Positions 21,906 through 32,410 of a stretch of 64,000 nucleotides of DNA are shown one piece after another; within the stretch, counting starts at the first letter, position 1, and the number at the start of each line of letters is the position of its first letter. The position numbers were made by a program, and so were the translations under genes. Under the pieces are notes generated by a model. It saw only the letters and a program-made list of their open reading frames with translations, did no database searches and had not been told where the DNA came from. The DNA comes from Kalaharituber pfeilii. Its lineage: Eukaryota; Ascomycota; Pezizomycetes; Pezizales; Pezizaceae. The stretch spans positions 496,001-560,000 of the forward strand of contig WHUZ01000027.1 in assembly GCA_015179045.1 (NCBI GenBank). Reading direction: 5' to 3'.

Positions 21906-23055
21906 TTACTTTCTTTGCAAAACCCTAGTCAAATGCTCCTGCCCAGCATTTTCCATATCGACCCAAGAGATGGTTGGGAGGATATCTCCGTCTCCCCAGC
22001 AACGATGGAGCATCCAGTTGTTTTTGATTACCTCGAGTGGGAACACTCCAAGTGCGAGAAACCTTCCCCACTGCTGGTCCTCATGGAAGTATATCCAGCA
22101 GCCACATGAGGCGTGTTGTATCCTCAACAGGCCATCGTAGTTAGGGAGGTCCTTAAGCTCCAATGACGCCAGAAGCTTGTGAGGGTGACGTTCCAAAACC
22201 GAAGCAAAATCTTGTACGTATTCCCCAGGAGACCATCCCGGAGGAAGATTTGCTAGAATCTCCTCGTCATACTGTAGAACGGTTAGTGGAAGCCTGAGAT
22301 TTGGGGAATATGAAACTGGCCACATCTATGTTAGCTGGGAGGCTTCGAGTTCCTGATATGCTTGTGCGGCGATGTGCGCCCACGGGTACTTCGCAGGAGC
22401 CCTCGCCAGCATCGACGCACATGTCCAACAGGGGGGAATTGCTCGTGGAACGGTTGCTGTAATCACAGCCTTCCCTTCCACCGCTCCGGTCCAATTGTAG
22501 GACATGATTGTGCATGCTGTCTCCGCACAATTTCCTGGGCTTGTGGATTTCCGATATCTCAGTTTGGGCGGGTATGGCTGCCCACTTAGTCCCACTACGG
22601 CAGCTGCACGTTGCTCCTGCATCCGAGCAAGCAATGCTGGAGTTTTCTCCCGCAGGGATGGCATTAGAATATGTTGCTGAAGCGACGGAGAGTAGAAGAT
22701 TGCGATCACAGACGGGATTTGAAGTGCTTTGCTGGGCTGGGCTGGGGACTGAGAATCCCACATCGTGTGAAAGAGTCCTACTAGTGACATGGCCATCTGC
22801 ACAGCTTCCTGTTCTGTTGCAGGTGTCTGGTTTGCAGCGCTGAACAGAACAGCTACTGCTTCCTAGGCAGAGGTCAGTTCGATTGGCCTGCTGCCCTGAT
22901 ATCTGATTGTGACTGGAGTGGGTGGATAGATGAGGATTTTCCCCCATCCTCGGAAGAAAAGTTTCGTCAAGCTCGACAGGCCTGCGTCCTCGACCTGCGA
23001 TACCCGAAAGAGAAGTTCCTGGAAGTTCGCAAGAGAATACAATGTTGGCACTCAT
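21906..23055 (-). CDS. Multi-exon gene with deaminase-type CAE / PCxxC motifs
   Basis: Two adjoining minus-strand frames (22326-22802 and 21906-22325) look like exons of one gene. The first contains NCAETACTI and, about 30 residues on, PPCWTCASM. Cys-Ala-Glu plus Pro-Cys-x-x-Cys is the zinc-binding and catalytic signature of the cytidine-deaminase fold in its CxE (YwqJ-like and related) branch, which occurs in bacterial polymorphic toxins and in fungi. Probable intron signals include a branch point CTGAC with acceptor CCTAG near 22863, and CTAAC with acceptor CTACAG near 22274. The N-terminal exon near 23040-23055 (ATG at 23055) and all donors are unresolved. The 21906-22325 part is not recognised. 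Whether it deaminates a nucleoside, a nucleic acid or nothing cannot be told. Confidence 0.5.
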
Positions 23056-23439
23056 CGCCGGACATAGTCGGTTGACTGGATACGAAATGCTGAGGAAGCG
23101 TGGGAAAGATAGCAGTGTGGGCGGTGTAGCACGTCAGCCGAGATTCACGAAGGTTGCTGCTAACGACGCCAAGGCGCCAGAACCTGGGGAGGTGCAAACG
23201 GGGGGAGCATCTCGCTTTCCGATGCAGAAGCCAGGAGAACCGTCCAGAAGGTTTTGAGAGGTGGAGCGACATGGGAAAGAATATGACATTTTAGAGAATT
23301 TCTTCGCCGGGGTCAAGTTCTAGAAGGTAGGAGAGCGCGGGGTCAAGTTCTAGAAGTTAGGAGAGCGGGGGCGACGGCGCGACGGCGCGATGGGGCCATG
23401 TACGTAGAAATTTAGTTTAGCCTGTCTCCGGGCTATGAG

Positions 23440-23500
23440 GGCTTGCCCAGGGACCCTGCCATGGCAACGTGCTACAAGCGGGCGCAGGCTAAATCAAAAT
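23440..23500 (+). mobile_element. Degenerate type A retroposed unit
   Basis: CCCTGCCATGGCAACGTGC with an eroded tail. No clear duplication or A run remains. Confidence 0.4.
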
Positions 23501-23566
23501 AGATTCGTTCTTTAAAACATCCAATATATCACTAAAGAAACAAAGAAACTCCTTTAGCTGTATAAT

Positions 23567-23608
23567 TTTTTTTTTTTTTTTTTTTTTATATCATTAATCG
23601 CATGCCGC
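23567..23608 (-). mobile_element. 42-bp retroposed LINE-tail unit (type B)
   Basis: T run and the reverse complement of GCGGCATGCGATTAATGATA, between perfect 12-bp duplications tagctgtataat at 23555-23566 and 23609-23620. Confidence 0.85.
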
Positions 23609-23635
23609 TAGCTGTATAATACTAGGTATCGGTAC

Positions 23636-23815
23636 AGCTACTGCTGGTGCTTCTGCTGATGTTGTTGCTCATACCAGTACCACTGCTGATACCGATACTG
23701 CTGCTGATGCCAGTAACACTGCTGCTGCTGCTGCTGCTGCTGCTTTGACTGCTGCTAGTGTTCCTGCTAATGCTGTGACTGCTGCTAGTGTTCCTAATAA
23801 TGCTGCCATTAAAAA
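23636..23815. repeat. CTG-rich imperfect microsatellite
   Basis: A run of CTG and related trinucleotides with a pure core near 23712-23741. No gene using it could be supported. Confidence 0.7.
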
Positions 23816-24243
23816 GAAATTTGCTAACCTACAAAACACAATGTAATAAACACGCAAAGGCAATGCAAATCACACAATGCAGGGAAGAGGTAGTAGCAAA
23901 TAGGAGGGACTATATGAAAGTTGTGTTCCATTTGTATTGTACACGATGGAACGCGTAAGAGTACTGTGTTTCACCACAACCCGACGTACACCACGTCTCG
24001 ACGCACGTTTTACACCAAAATTGCACAAATCCAACGCCCGATATCTCAACAACCACAAAAGCCCTGTAGGTCGACTGCAGTTTCATGATAGTATAGAGGT
24101 CAAAGAGCTTCTTAAGATATTTTGTACGTAATTTAGTTATGTATTTTGGGTACATGAATAGGAGTGAATATTCTATAAATTTGATCATAAGCGGCCCGAA
24201 GTGGCAAGCAACACCATTCGCACATTACGCGCCTTCCTCAGCT

Positions 24244-24606
24244 ATGACTGACATAGAAGCAACTATCCAAGATACCCTGTGGGCCTATCAACATGATTCT
24301 GAAGTTGATATCTTTCGTCGTGCTGCTTATCTATATAATATTCCTGAAGCCACAGTTCGACATCGATTCCATGGCAGACCTACACTTTCTGAGGCACGTG
24401 CAAATCAGGGCCTTCCTTCACCACAGCAAGTTCAGATAGTGCGAGACCTTATTATCAGGAAAATCACTTGGGGCTTTTCTGTGAATACTGAGTATATTCG
24501 TGAGATAGTACTAAGTATCACAGGAGAGAAGCCAGGCAAAAATTGGGTTACTCGATTTATTAAACGCCAACAAAGATCTTCACTCAATATATCACAAGCC
24601 CCATGA
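24244..24606 (+). pseudogene. Pogo transposase N-terminal part (HTH_psq/CENP-B)
   Basis: The frame encodes AAYLYNIPEATVRHRF and RPTLSEARANQGLPSPQQV, typical of the psq helix-turn-helix and hinge of pogo transposases, then GKNWVTRFIKRQ of the CENP-B DNA-binding domain. The frame then shifts, and the true continuation (KDLHSIYHKPHDKERQF) is in the next frame. Broken by frameshift and stops. Confidence 0.75.
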
Positions 24607-25655
24607 TAAAGAACGTCAATTTGCTATGAACTATAAGCTTTTCAAAAGCTTTTTTGACTTAGTATGTAAATTGATTCAAAGTAGGAGGACTTGATATTGA
24701 CATAGGTACTCTTCTAGGTTGAATATAACGTTAGCCCAGAGAATATCTATAATATGGGTGAGAAAGAGATTGTGCTAGGACTTGCTGCATCTAGTAAGAT
24801 TATTCGGTTTAAGTAAAATAAGAAGCATGATAGTAAAAGTCAAGGTAAGGCTTACAATTACTACTTTAGGTAATATAGTGACAATTCTGGCTACATAAAT
24901 AATGATCTTACATTTCAGTAGTTAACTCGAGTTTTTGATCCTCATACAGCTGATCAAGAAGCTGGCTAATACTGTCTTCTTATTCTAGATAATTATTATT
25001 CTTATGTAACCTATCGCTTTTTAAAGTTCCACTTTGACAATAGTATCTTAGTACTCTATTTGTCATCCCATATGACTCATGCACTTCAGCCTTTGGATAT
25101 TTGTATATTTGGTATCTTGAGTACTTGCTACAAACAGGAGATCCAAAGGTGTACGATACAGCAATAGAATGAATTTCTATTAATAAAGCAATCTTCTATA
25201 CTATCTTTACTAAAGCACGAGATCAAGTATACGAAAAGAAAACAATCAAGAATGCCTACCAAGCAACAAGTATTATTCCATTCAATCTACAAAAGGTATA
25301 TTGACAATCCAATCTCTCACCATCTAATGAAGCCAATAGCACTCCACCACCACCAGCTATTTCTACTCCAGCAATCCCTAACACACCTTACACACTCTGA
25401 AAATATACTAGATAAGCTTTCCAGGATCCTAATTTTTCATTCAGCCTATGAGACTATCAAACACTTCAGTCACTCGGCTGAACTTTCTATAGCAGAGAGG
25501 GATATCGCCCAAGTAGAACTATGTTAAACTTAGGTAGAGGAGATGATTGTTATTCCTTAGAAAAGTACGGTATCTATATACATAGAGTATGAGGTTGCTC
25601 TCAGGCCTTACTAGCCTCCCTCATGGCCCCCACATAATATCCGACACTCCGAACC

Positions 25656-26282
25656 ATGATGTCCGACCGGACATTACTACAGATCTCTAACAAACTAGAA
25701 TGGCTTCGAAATGTCCTAGCTTTGCAGAAGGGTAAACATCCACTGGCTTGCTATAAGCTACAAACGGCAGTTCTAATTGACAATGAAGAGGCTCTAGAGG
25801 CTATTAGAGTTCGAAAGACTTCAGCTGAAGCAAAAGAGAGAGATAAAGAGAATAAGCATCATGACAAGGAGGCTAAACGGCAAGGGAAAGAGGCTAATGA
25901 CCAGATGATAAGGGAGTCTAGGGAGCAGCAGAAGCAGGCGAGGCAGAAGGAGAAGGAAGCTAAGCAGCAGGAGAAGGAGGCAAAGCGGCAGAAGAAGGAG
26001 GCAAAGCGGCAGGAGAAGGAGCAAGCGAAAGTGACAATTCTAGCTAATGCAAGGCAACGCACCCAGACAAAGCACCAGCGAGCAGTCTCAGATAGTGAGG
26101 ATTCAAAGATTGAGGAGGCTCAATCATCAGTAAGGAGACAGCTAAAGAGGTGGGCACAGAGGCAGGCAAGGAAGCAGAGAGTTGAGGAGGTGGTGGATGT
26201 GGCAAATTCGGGTGAGGATGGGCGAGATTCCGTGTCAGATACTGCAAGTGTGGCATCTGTAATTTTAGTTAGAGCATCATAG
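25656..26282 (+). pseudogene. Pogo transposase C-terminal coiled-coil remnant
   Basis: 208 codons rich in Lys, Glu, Gln and Arg (EKEAKQQEKEAKRQ heptad-like repeats), lying just inside the right inverted end. Such tails follow the DDE domain in fungal pogo transposases. It is separated from the DDE part by stops. Confidence 0.55.
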
Positions 26283-26448
26283 ACCAGTAGAATAGGTTAA
26301 GTAGTTTGATCTTGTAGCTCAGGATCATGCAATTCCTTGTGGTTGTTGAGATATCGAGCGTTGAAGTCGTGCACTTTTGGTGTAAAACGTGCGTCGGGAC
26401 GTGGTGTACGTCGGGTTGGGTGAAACACAATAGAACAAGGGCACTGTA

Positions 26449-27189
26449 TCATAGCTGCAAGAGAAAAAAAACAAGCAGCGCAACTTGGGCGTTATGCCAA
26501 GGCTCCCCAAAGGCAGCTACGTAGTGTCAGATGCCAAGCATGACCCACCATCGGGTTTTTTCTTTATTTTTGTTTTGAGTCACGTAACCCCGCATACAGG
26601 CTACCAGGGAATGCCGTCTGGTCATGGATGCATACAACAACCCTGCCCTCAACCATGCCAACACTGCCCGCTTAACCGGCCTTCCCCTATACTATAGCTC
26701 AACGTCAATACCATCGGCCGACTCAATCAACAACCTCAATTGATAATACATGCGCAGAGATCAGGCATCTGTCCGGTGAGAAATTCCTCACTCATTAGTG
26801 TGAACAAATTTGCACTTCGTACTGTAGAACTAGTACTATAGAACGAAGCTCAATATTCATTCCCTATATGCAATATGCAAATTCCCACCAGGAAAAAAAA
26901 ATAGTTTGTACGCATGTAGCTACCTGACCTATAATATTATCTCTAACACGTAAGGGGCGAAAAAATAATAATAATAATGAAACAAAAAATGAAATAAAAA
27001 GTCCAGGGAATTCACAATGGAGTCTTAAGTAATGCACATTCTATCCGAGCCGTCGTACCAGTAATTCTTTATCCATACCTCTCTATGGAACGACTAGCCG
27101 CCACCTAGGCACTCCTCTGCAGCGCGCGGTTAATGTATGTCAGCCTCACGCGTCTAACCAACTTTAGCTGGGAATCCCCCTTTTGCGGC
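26449..27189. other. No gene seen; contains a type C unit
   Basis: AT-rich. A type C retroposed unit in minus orientation is recognisable at about 26555-26612 (tcacgtaaccccgcatacagg). Nothing else supportable. Confidence 0.5.
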
Positions 27190-27539
27190 TAAGTTGCTCC
27201 CCCTTTTGCGGCTAAGTGCCGTATCGCAAGCGGCGCAAGTTGACAACGCAGTTGGGGGCCTGAGTCAAAAGTTGCTGGCAACTATATATGTGTATGTGAT
27301 GTGACGATTGATTGAACATCTCGACTGTCCACAACGCATCACAACAAAAGCAGTTCGTATTTAGAACCAACACAAACGTGGCCATCTACCAAAAATATTA
27401 AGTACGCATACAGGTAAGCATATTTGTGAGCCTGCCGCAGTGGCAACATTAATACAGATATATAGTTAGGAGGATTGCAACGCAAATTACAGACATCGAC
27501 ATTTTCTCCTTAGCACAAAATTTATCACTTTCAATATAC
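27190..27539 (+). promoter_or_regulatory. Duplicated upstream region of paralog 1
   Basis: Blocks such as gcagttgggggcctga, tgaacatctcgact and ccacaac recur in the same order before the second paralog (41780-42092). The duplication therefore carried the promoter and leader with the coding region. Confidence 0.6.
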
Positions 27540-29441
27540 ATGGCAGCTTCAGCAAACTTTCAAGCACCATGGCCCTTTGCGTCAGTCTGGCAGCTAGTCA
27601 AGGATCTTGCCAAGATGAATGCCGGTAAGGACTACCAGGAGTACCCAATTTATTCAGTAGACCCAGCTACAATCAAACTCCAACCAAGTGACAAGCTCAA
27701 CTCTGAAGATGCTGAAAAATTCAACAAACAAAACCCACGACACCGGCTTCTTGAGGCTTTCTGGCGTTGTTGCTTCTATGTATGTGAGAAATACACAAGT
27801 GTTTCGGAGGATGAACTGGATAATTTCTTGGAAGATCCCCAATTGGAGGAGCTTGTCACAAACCTGTATTCCCAGCTGCAGCCAGATTGTGAATTCCTTT
27901 ACACAGATCAACATCATCGTTCCATGTTCAGAGCCAGTTTGAAAGCTGCTGCGCAAGCAATTAATCTAATCGTCGACAAGAGCACACCCTCGGCTCCAAC
28001 AGCATGCAACAACCGAGCGTCACTGCAGTCCAATGATGGTCCGCTTATAGCCGCAAGGCTACTGTCGAAGCTGGAGCTTGTAAGTCATTTATGGGAGTTA
28101 CGAGAGGAACGACAGCGGCACCATGCTCAACACTATCGGAAGTACGATGACGACTGGGACTTTTCAAATTATGTATACATCTTCCCCTTTCGCGCCTGTG
28201 AAGGTGATGACCTCGGCCTCCACGCTTACAGTAGCATGACCAACCCCGATGAAGTTGTTGTATATCGATTTTACGAGAGAAGTTACATACAGGAGCTAGA
28301 AAATATGCTCGTCTCACTAAAGACCTTGCTTTTCCACATCATAAATAGACTCGACAGCCGAAATAAATCGACGATGTCAGAAAGCGACCACCAAGAAGCA
28401 AATGTTCATGAGTTTGAACTTTGCTGGACGATTAGCGAGGAGTTAAATGGCCTTACATACAGGTTTGGCACAACACAGGAAGGATGGATGATATATGAAC
28501 TGCGGCAGCAAGCTTGGGCAGCTGCACCTGAGCTGGAGAGCGCTTATCCAGAGAGCGAGTTACTTATATGGGAGGAAAATCCTTGGGCCAAATTTTGTGC
28601 TTCTCGTCGCACGGCGCTCCGTTCAGAGGCGGCTTATCAAAGTACTTCCAGCAGCACCCACATTGGAGTTTCTTCACCATCATCCACTCTGAAACGCAGT
28701 GGATCAGATACTGAAATTGCAAACTCTGCTGTTAAACCTCCCATATTGAACGAGCTAGAAAGCCAATTACACACCAACCACTTACCTGGCACCGCCTCTA
28801 CGACTGACCGAAAAAGTACTTTGACAACAACCCATCCAGATGGTCAGGCAGTCAATACGCGACCAAAGCCCACAAGTTGGGCCGCGCTTTTATCACCACC
28901 TAACTGGACATCCGCGCCTGGGCCGGTGGTGCCGCCCGCACAAGTTGCAACATCTTCGAACAGTGGAGGAAAATCGTTTTATCACGAATTTGTCTCCGCC
29001 GAGTCGAAATCTAGTTCCGGGTCGACAGTTGAACCATCTGACTCTCCAACTCTCGATCCAGTGGACCTAGACACCCTCCATCACATCCGCATCCGCATTC
29101 TTCTCCGTGCAGCTGCTGCAAAGGATGGATGGCACCCTCAGCTCGGCATCTCTCTGGCCGATTTTGTGCGGGACAACATGTCAGTAACCACTTTTGGAAA
29201 GACAGAGAAACGGAAAAAATTGTTCACAGACTACAGGAATGCGATGGTAAATCCACAGAACAATATCAAGACCCGCGGGGACATAGCTGCGCATCGCGCA
29301 ACTGTAGCCCAGATTAAACGGGCAGTTGAATGGAAGACTGCAGCAGGGAAACACCAATTCCTAAAGGATCTATTCCGGGCCGTCGTTGGCTTGGAACTGG
29401 ACCAAGTGGACGATGAGACAGATCGGTCGTTAAATGGATGA
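27540..29441 (+). CDS. Hypothetical protein, paralog 1 of a duplicated pair
   Basis: Intronless, 633 residues from an ATG in good context. I do not recognise the family. Residues 1-150 are helical (start FQAPWPFASVWQLVKD) with a conserved cluster FWRCCFYVCEKY. Residues about 170 to 350 form a second conserved block (FPFRACEGDDLG, QEGWMIYELR). Residues 350-500 are a Ser/Thr/Pro-rich linker of low complexity. The C-terminal 120 residues are again strongly conserved (HIRIRILLRAAAAKDGWHP; RGDIAAH; KHQFLKDLFRAVVGLELD). The end resembles a C-terminal 'R-G-N-x-A-A-H' module I associate with uncharacterised fungal proteins. The Arg579-x5-His585 spacing would also fit an HEPN-like motif, but the paralog lacks the Arg. 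The paralog 14.5 kb away also shares upstream sequence. Confidence 0.8.
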   Translation: MAASANFQAPWPFASVWQLVKDLAKMNAGKDYQEYPIYSVDPATIKLQPSDKLNSEDAEKFNKQNPRHRLLEAFWRCCFYVCEKYTSVSEDELDNFLEDPQLEELVTNLYSQLQPDCEFLYTDQHHRSMFRASLKAAAQAINLIVDKSTPSAPTACNNRASLQSNDGPLIAARLLSKLELVSHLWELREERQRHHAQHYRKYDDDWDFSNYVYIFPFRACEGDDLGLHAYSSMTNPDEVVVYRFYERSYIQELENMLVSLKTLLFHIINRLDSRNKSTMSESDHQEANVHEFELCWTISEELNGLTYRFGTTQEGWMIYELRQQAWAAAPELESAYPESELLIWEENPWAKFCASRRTALRSEAAYQSTSSSTHIGVSSPSSTLKRSGSDTEIANSAVKPPILNELESQLHTNHLPGTASTTDRKSTLTTTHPDGQAVNTRPKPTSWAALLSPPNWTSAPGPVVPPAQVATSSNSGGKSFYHEFVSAESKSSSGSTVEPSDSPTLDPVDLDTLHHIRIRILLRAAAAKDGWHPQLGISLADFVRDNMSVTTFGKTEKRKKLFTDYRNAMVNPQNNIKTRGDIAAHRATVAQIKRAVEWKTAAGKHQFLKDLFRAVVGLELDQVDDETDRSLNG

Positions 29442-29964
29442 TTCTATTCGCGGTCTGTCAGATACCTTTAACGACGGAAAGTTTTCGGAAGCGGCACACG
29501 CACACAATCAACAGAACTGAGATACAGTAACGTATGCATGTAAAAGCGGTGCGCCTAGTCACTTACAAATTGAAACCAATGAAAAGGGGTAAGCAGGCGA
29601 GAAAGTAGCCTTGTAGGGGACTTTTCTATTTATTTCCGGCATCTCTTTTGTATTTAGTTTCCTCCCTCGTCATAGCCCACTGCGGGGTGTGGCAGTAATG
29701 GGAAAAAGAAAATAGTAAAAAAAAAAAAATAAAGAACTGGCGTGTCTGGGATAGTACCTATATTAGTAGTCTTCTAACTCCAACATCTGAAGATTTGAAC
29801 AATCTCATGCATCTTAATCCTCCATCCTCCCGATTGCGAAGCCTAGTCCTGCTGAGACAGCCGTGCGATCTCTGCCCCTCTATGTCGATGAGGCTGTCGC
29901 AGGACCCTGGCATCTAGCTGCACTGAATCTCAGCCAGCAATCCCCAACTCGTGATCTCACTCCT
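29442..29964. other. 3' flank of paralog 1 with an eroded type B hairpin
   Basis: An eroded LINE end with cctcgtcatagcccactgc and A runs lies at 29655-29730. No gene seen. Confidence 0.5.
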
Positions 29965-30462
29965 TTTTGCAATATCATTACTCGTATGCCGCCCTATGAG
30001 CTATGACAAGATTAGTTACATAGGAGATAAAGGAAATAAAATAGGAAACAACGGAATAACCAAATAGATGAACGATAAGCCAGACTCAAGGAGAATTATC
30101 TCTCTATCCACCTCAACAGTTCCACCACCGAGTCCTCTTCCAGCTCTCCTGCGGCCAAGGGTCTGTATACCGCGTCCAACCTCCCCGCCATTCCTCCTCC
30201 ATACCTCGCACTTGTCCCAACTATGTGTCGCTGTTGCCTCCTCCTCCTACCATCTGCATTCTGGGCTGTCCACTTTCTGCTTCCACGCCCGCAAGTCTTT
30301 TCCTCCTAGGAGGCCTGCCAGGGTGCGGACCGTTCTCCCCAGTCTCTGCAGCGGTCTGTAATTCATACCCAGTCTGTTCCTTTCCTGGGCTCGCTGTGCC
30401 GTGGCCGCCATGCGTATCCCCGCCTCTATGACTACCTCATCCAGGTAGGGTAGAAAGACGCC

Positions 30463-30527
30463 TTTTTTTTTTTTTTTTTTTTTTTATTTCACGTAACCCC
30501 GCTTGCAGCTGTTCGCCATGGCAGGGT
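30463..30527 (-). mobile_element. Ultra-short retroposon (type A)
   Basis: T run and the reverse complement of CCCTGCCATGGCGAACAGC, between duplications tagaaagacgcc at 30451-30462 and 30528-30539. It splits a LINE RNase H. Confidence 0.85.
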
Positions 30528-30772
30528 TAGAAAGACGCCTACTTTTGCTGCCTTGTCTGCCTCTTCGTTACCTCTCAATCCCTTGTGCCCCTTGACCCAC
30601 ATTATTGCACATCCAGGCCTCCTCGTGCTATCCTTTTTTCTCAGGCCCTCCTGCACATCCATCTGGTCCCGCCCGGGGTTGGTTTTCCCTCCGCAACCTT
30701 CTTCAGTCTGTCGATTGCCACTTGTAATCTCCTCATCACCTTCCTTTAGGGCCTTGGCAATGGCTATCAGTT

Positions 30773-30836
30773 TCGCTGCCATAGGTTTGTAGCCTGTATG
30801 CGGGGTTATGTGATCAAAAAAAAAAAAAAAAAAAAG
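30773..30836 (+). mobile_element. Ultra-short retroposon (type C)
   Basis: CTGCCATAGGTTTGTAGCC, GTTATGTGATC and A run. Flanks ggctatcagtttcg / ggctaccaattcgg are a decayed duplication. It splits the LINE RNase H between the ELVA and IAKAL segments. Confidence 0.7.
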
Positions 30837-30889
30837 GGCTACCAATTCGGCAACATTGACTGTGGCCGTTGTCCCAATGTAGGAGGATT

Positions 30890-30955
30890 GCCCTGCCATG
30901 GCGAACAGCTGTATGCGGGTTACGTGATGAAAAAAGAGAGAGAGAGAGAAAAAAG
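30890..30955 (+). mobile_element. Ultra-short retroposon (type A)
   Basis: GCCCTGCCATGGCGAACAGC followed by a GA-rich tail, between perfect duplications gtaggaggatt at 30879-30889 and 30956-30966. Confidence 0.85.
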
Positions 30956-31746
30956 GTAGGAGGATTCTGTCCTGCCATCCCGCCAGATGCCTGCTCCAGT
31001 CCTCCCGTCGATTCTGCTGCCGTCTGGGTATGCTGCCCTCCAGCCTTCATCCTTTCCATTTTCCTTTCCACTCTCCCTTCTCTGCTGATGAACATTGGGA
31101 GTACTGCCAGCGCAAGTGGCTCCCTCCCACTCCCACTTCCACTCCACCCGGTGTTAAGAAGCGAGGCCTACCTGCCTGTGCGGGAAAGACCACCACCTGC
31201 AGGGCCACTTCTACTGCAAAGAGAAAGCTCTTAAAAGGCCGGAACTACGACCTGTCAGTTCCGCAATAGTAGTTCATGGGATAGCAGTGACAAAGAGACT
31301 GGGGAATGTTCGGAAGTGGGTGGAGGTGGATAATAAACTTGGTACAAAGATTGCGGGGGCTCGATGGCTGTTGAAGGAAGACTTTTTTTTTTTTTCTGAT
31401 ATTATTACTCGAGTGCCCATTTGAAGCAAAAGAGGAGGAGGGAGGAAAAGGTGACTAGGTCGGTTGTTGTTTACCTGGAGGGGCAGGTAGGACTAGTCAA
31501 ATACCAGAGACTCTACACGTCGGAGGTATGAAGTACAGATGGGATGCATATGAGTGGGAGAGGAGAAGGAAAGACAGGGAAGCAGGTTGGTAAGAATGGA
31601 GAGGACGCAATGGAGACTGATTAAGAACCCATTGTGTGTACTGTCGTGCTTGGTCTACTGTCTGCATTTGTCCATCTGCAGTCATGGTGAGGTCATATAG
31701 ATAGGTATTAGGTAGCATGGGTGATCCGGCCCACAATTCAGTGTCT

Positions 31747-31796
31747 TTTTTTTTGGGGGGGGGGGTCACATAACCCCGCATACAGGCTACCAGCCT
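31747..31796 (-). mobile_element. Type C retroposed unit with T/G homopolymer tail
   Basis: A T run and a G run precede tcacataaccccgcatacag and gctaccagcc. The G run is unusual for this family. No clean duplication is visible. Confidence 0.5.
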
Positions 31797-31839
31797 AAGG
31801 GACCCATATACCCGGGTCAGGTTACAGCATCTACCTATC

Positions 31840-32030
31840 TATTCTATGTACACCGTGACATCAACGGAAAACTTGATCTCGCCAGAGGATTCGACGTAGT
31901 CATGATATTAAAGAAAGGAAGACTGAGAGATCAAGCAGGAAGTTGGAGACCGATCACTCTGCTCAACACGGTCGCAAAATTAGGACAGAAAGTATTCGCG
32001 GACCTCCTCCAAAAACAAGATTTTAATATT
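31840..32030 (+). mobile_element. LINE reverse-transcriptase fragment
   Basis: The plus strand encodes LKKGRLRDQAGSWRPITLL followed by NTVAKLGQKVFADLL, the N-terminal fingers motif of LINE reverse transcriptases. It ends abruptly in AT-rich DNA and has lost the rest of the domain. Confidence 0.7.
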
Positions 32031-32199
32031 ACGTAACTCTGCTTATTGCTTTTATTATAATAGAATACTACTATCTTATAAACTATGATTACTATCTTAT
32101 ATATCGATTAATCTTTTCATATATATATTTAATTAATATATATTTTTAGCTTCAAGTATATAACTTTTACTAGATTTTCTAAATATTACTTTAATTGTA

Positions 32200-32410
32200 C
32201 TCAGTAATTGTTTATATACATTACCTATCTACTAGAACTTACCTACCCCAGCACACGGACTATGCCATCCCGCATACTTCATGCACACCTTACCTCACTT
32301 TCCCAAGTTTAAAGTACCTACAACAAGTGGCGAAAGTAGCCATATGATAGCATTAAGACTATACAGGAAATAAGTTTAATTTTTTACTATGCAAAATTGG
32401 GTGGTCCGTT
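32200..32410. repeat. Diverged end of the foldback family
   Basis: Blocks such as ccagcacacggac, caagtggcgaaagtag and ggaaataagtttaatttt follow the right arm of the foldback element (about 14790-14945) in order, with many substitutions. Confidence 0.6.

Larger units (their letters stand above)
23940..26448 (+). mobile_element. Decayed pogo-type DDE transposon
   Basis: Inverted ends of about 130 bp (sharing CCCGACGTACACCACGT and GATATCTCAACAACCACAA) and flanking TA bound a 2.5-kb element. The transposase starts near 24244. Its helix-turn-helix and CENP-B-like part (24244-24606) is followed by a frameshift at about 24572. A GTATGT...CTAG intron-like gap at about 24660-24719 comes next, then a DDE domain remnant. 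The first catalytic Asp of the ENIYNxDEK motif reads Gly (NMGEK), and stops follow. The block with SSHMTHALQPLDICIFG is still readable near 25060. A Lys/Glu-rich coiled-coil tail is at 25656-26282. It is inactive by inspection. Confidence 0.8.
29965..31330 (-). mobile_element. LINE 3' part with RNase H, split by three retroposed units
   Basis: On the minus strand, RNase H fragments read in order GSRIDGRTGAGIWRDGR, IGTTATVNVAELVA, IAKALKEGDEE and IMWVKGHKGLRGNEEADKAAKVG. They are interrupted by ultra-short insertions at 30890-30955, 30773-30836 and 30463-30527. The element ends at about 29965 with the type B hairpin (gccgccctatgagctatgac on the plus strand). It is a dead copy. Confidence 0.75.

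Noticed and set aside
22267..23055. Long minus-strand frame of 262 codons across the deaminase-like gene
   Set aside because: Its amino-acid sequence is Ser/Cys-rich and lacks the motifs, while the overlapping frame has the CAE and PCxxC signature. Only its first few codons may be a real exon.
22267..23270. SUKH or immunity-type partner for the deaminase-like gene
   Set aside because: I looked for one in the 21906-22325 part and next to the gene, but no SUKH motif pattern could be matched, so no toxin-immunity pairing is claimed.
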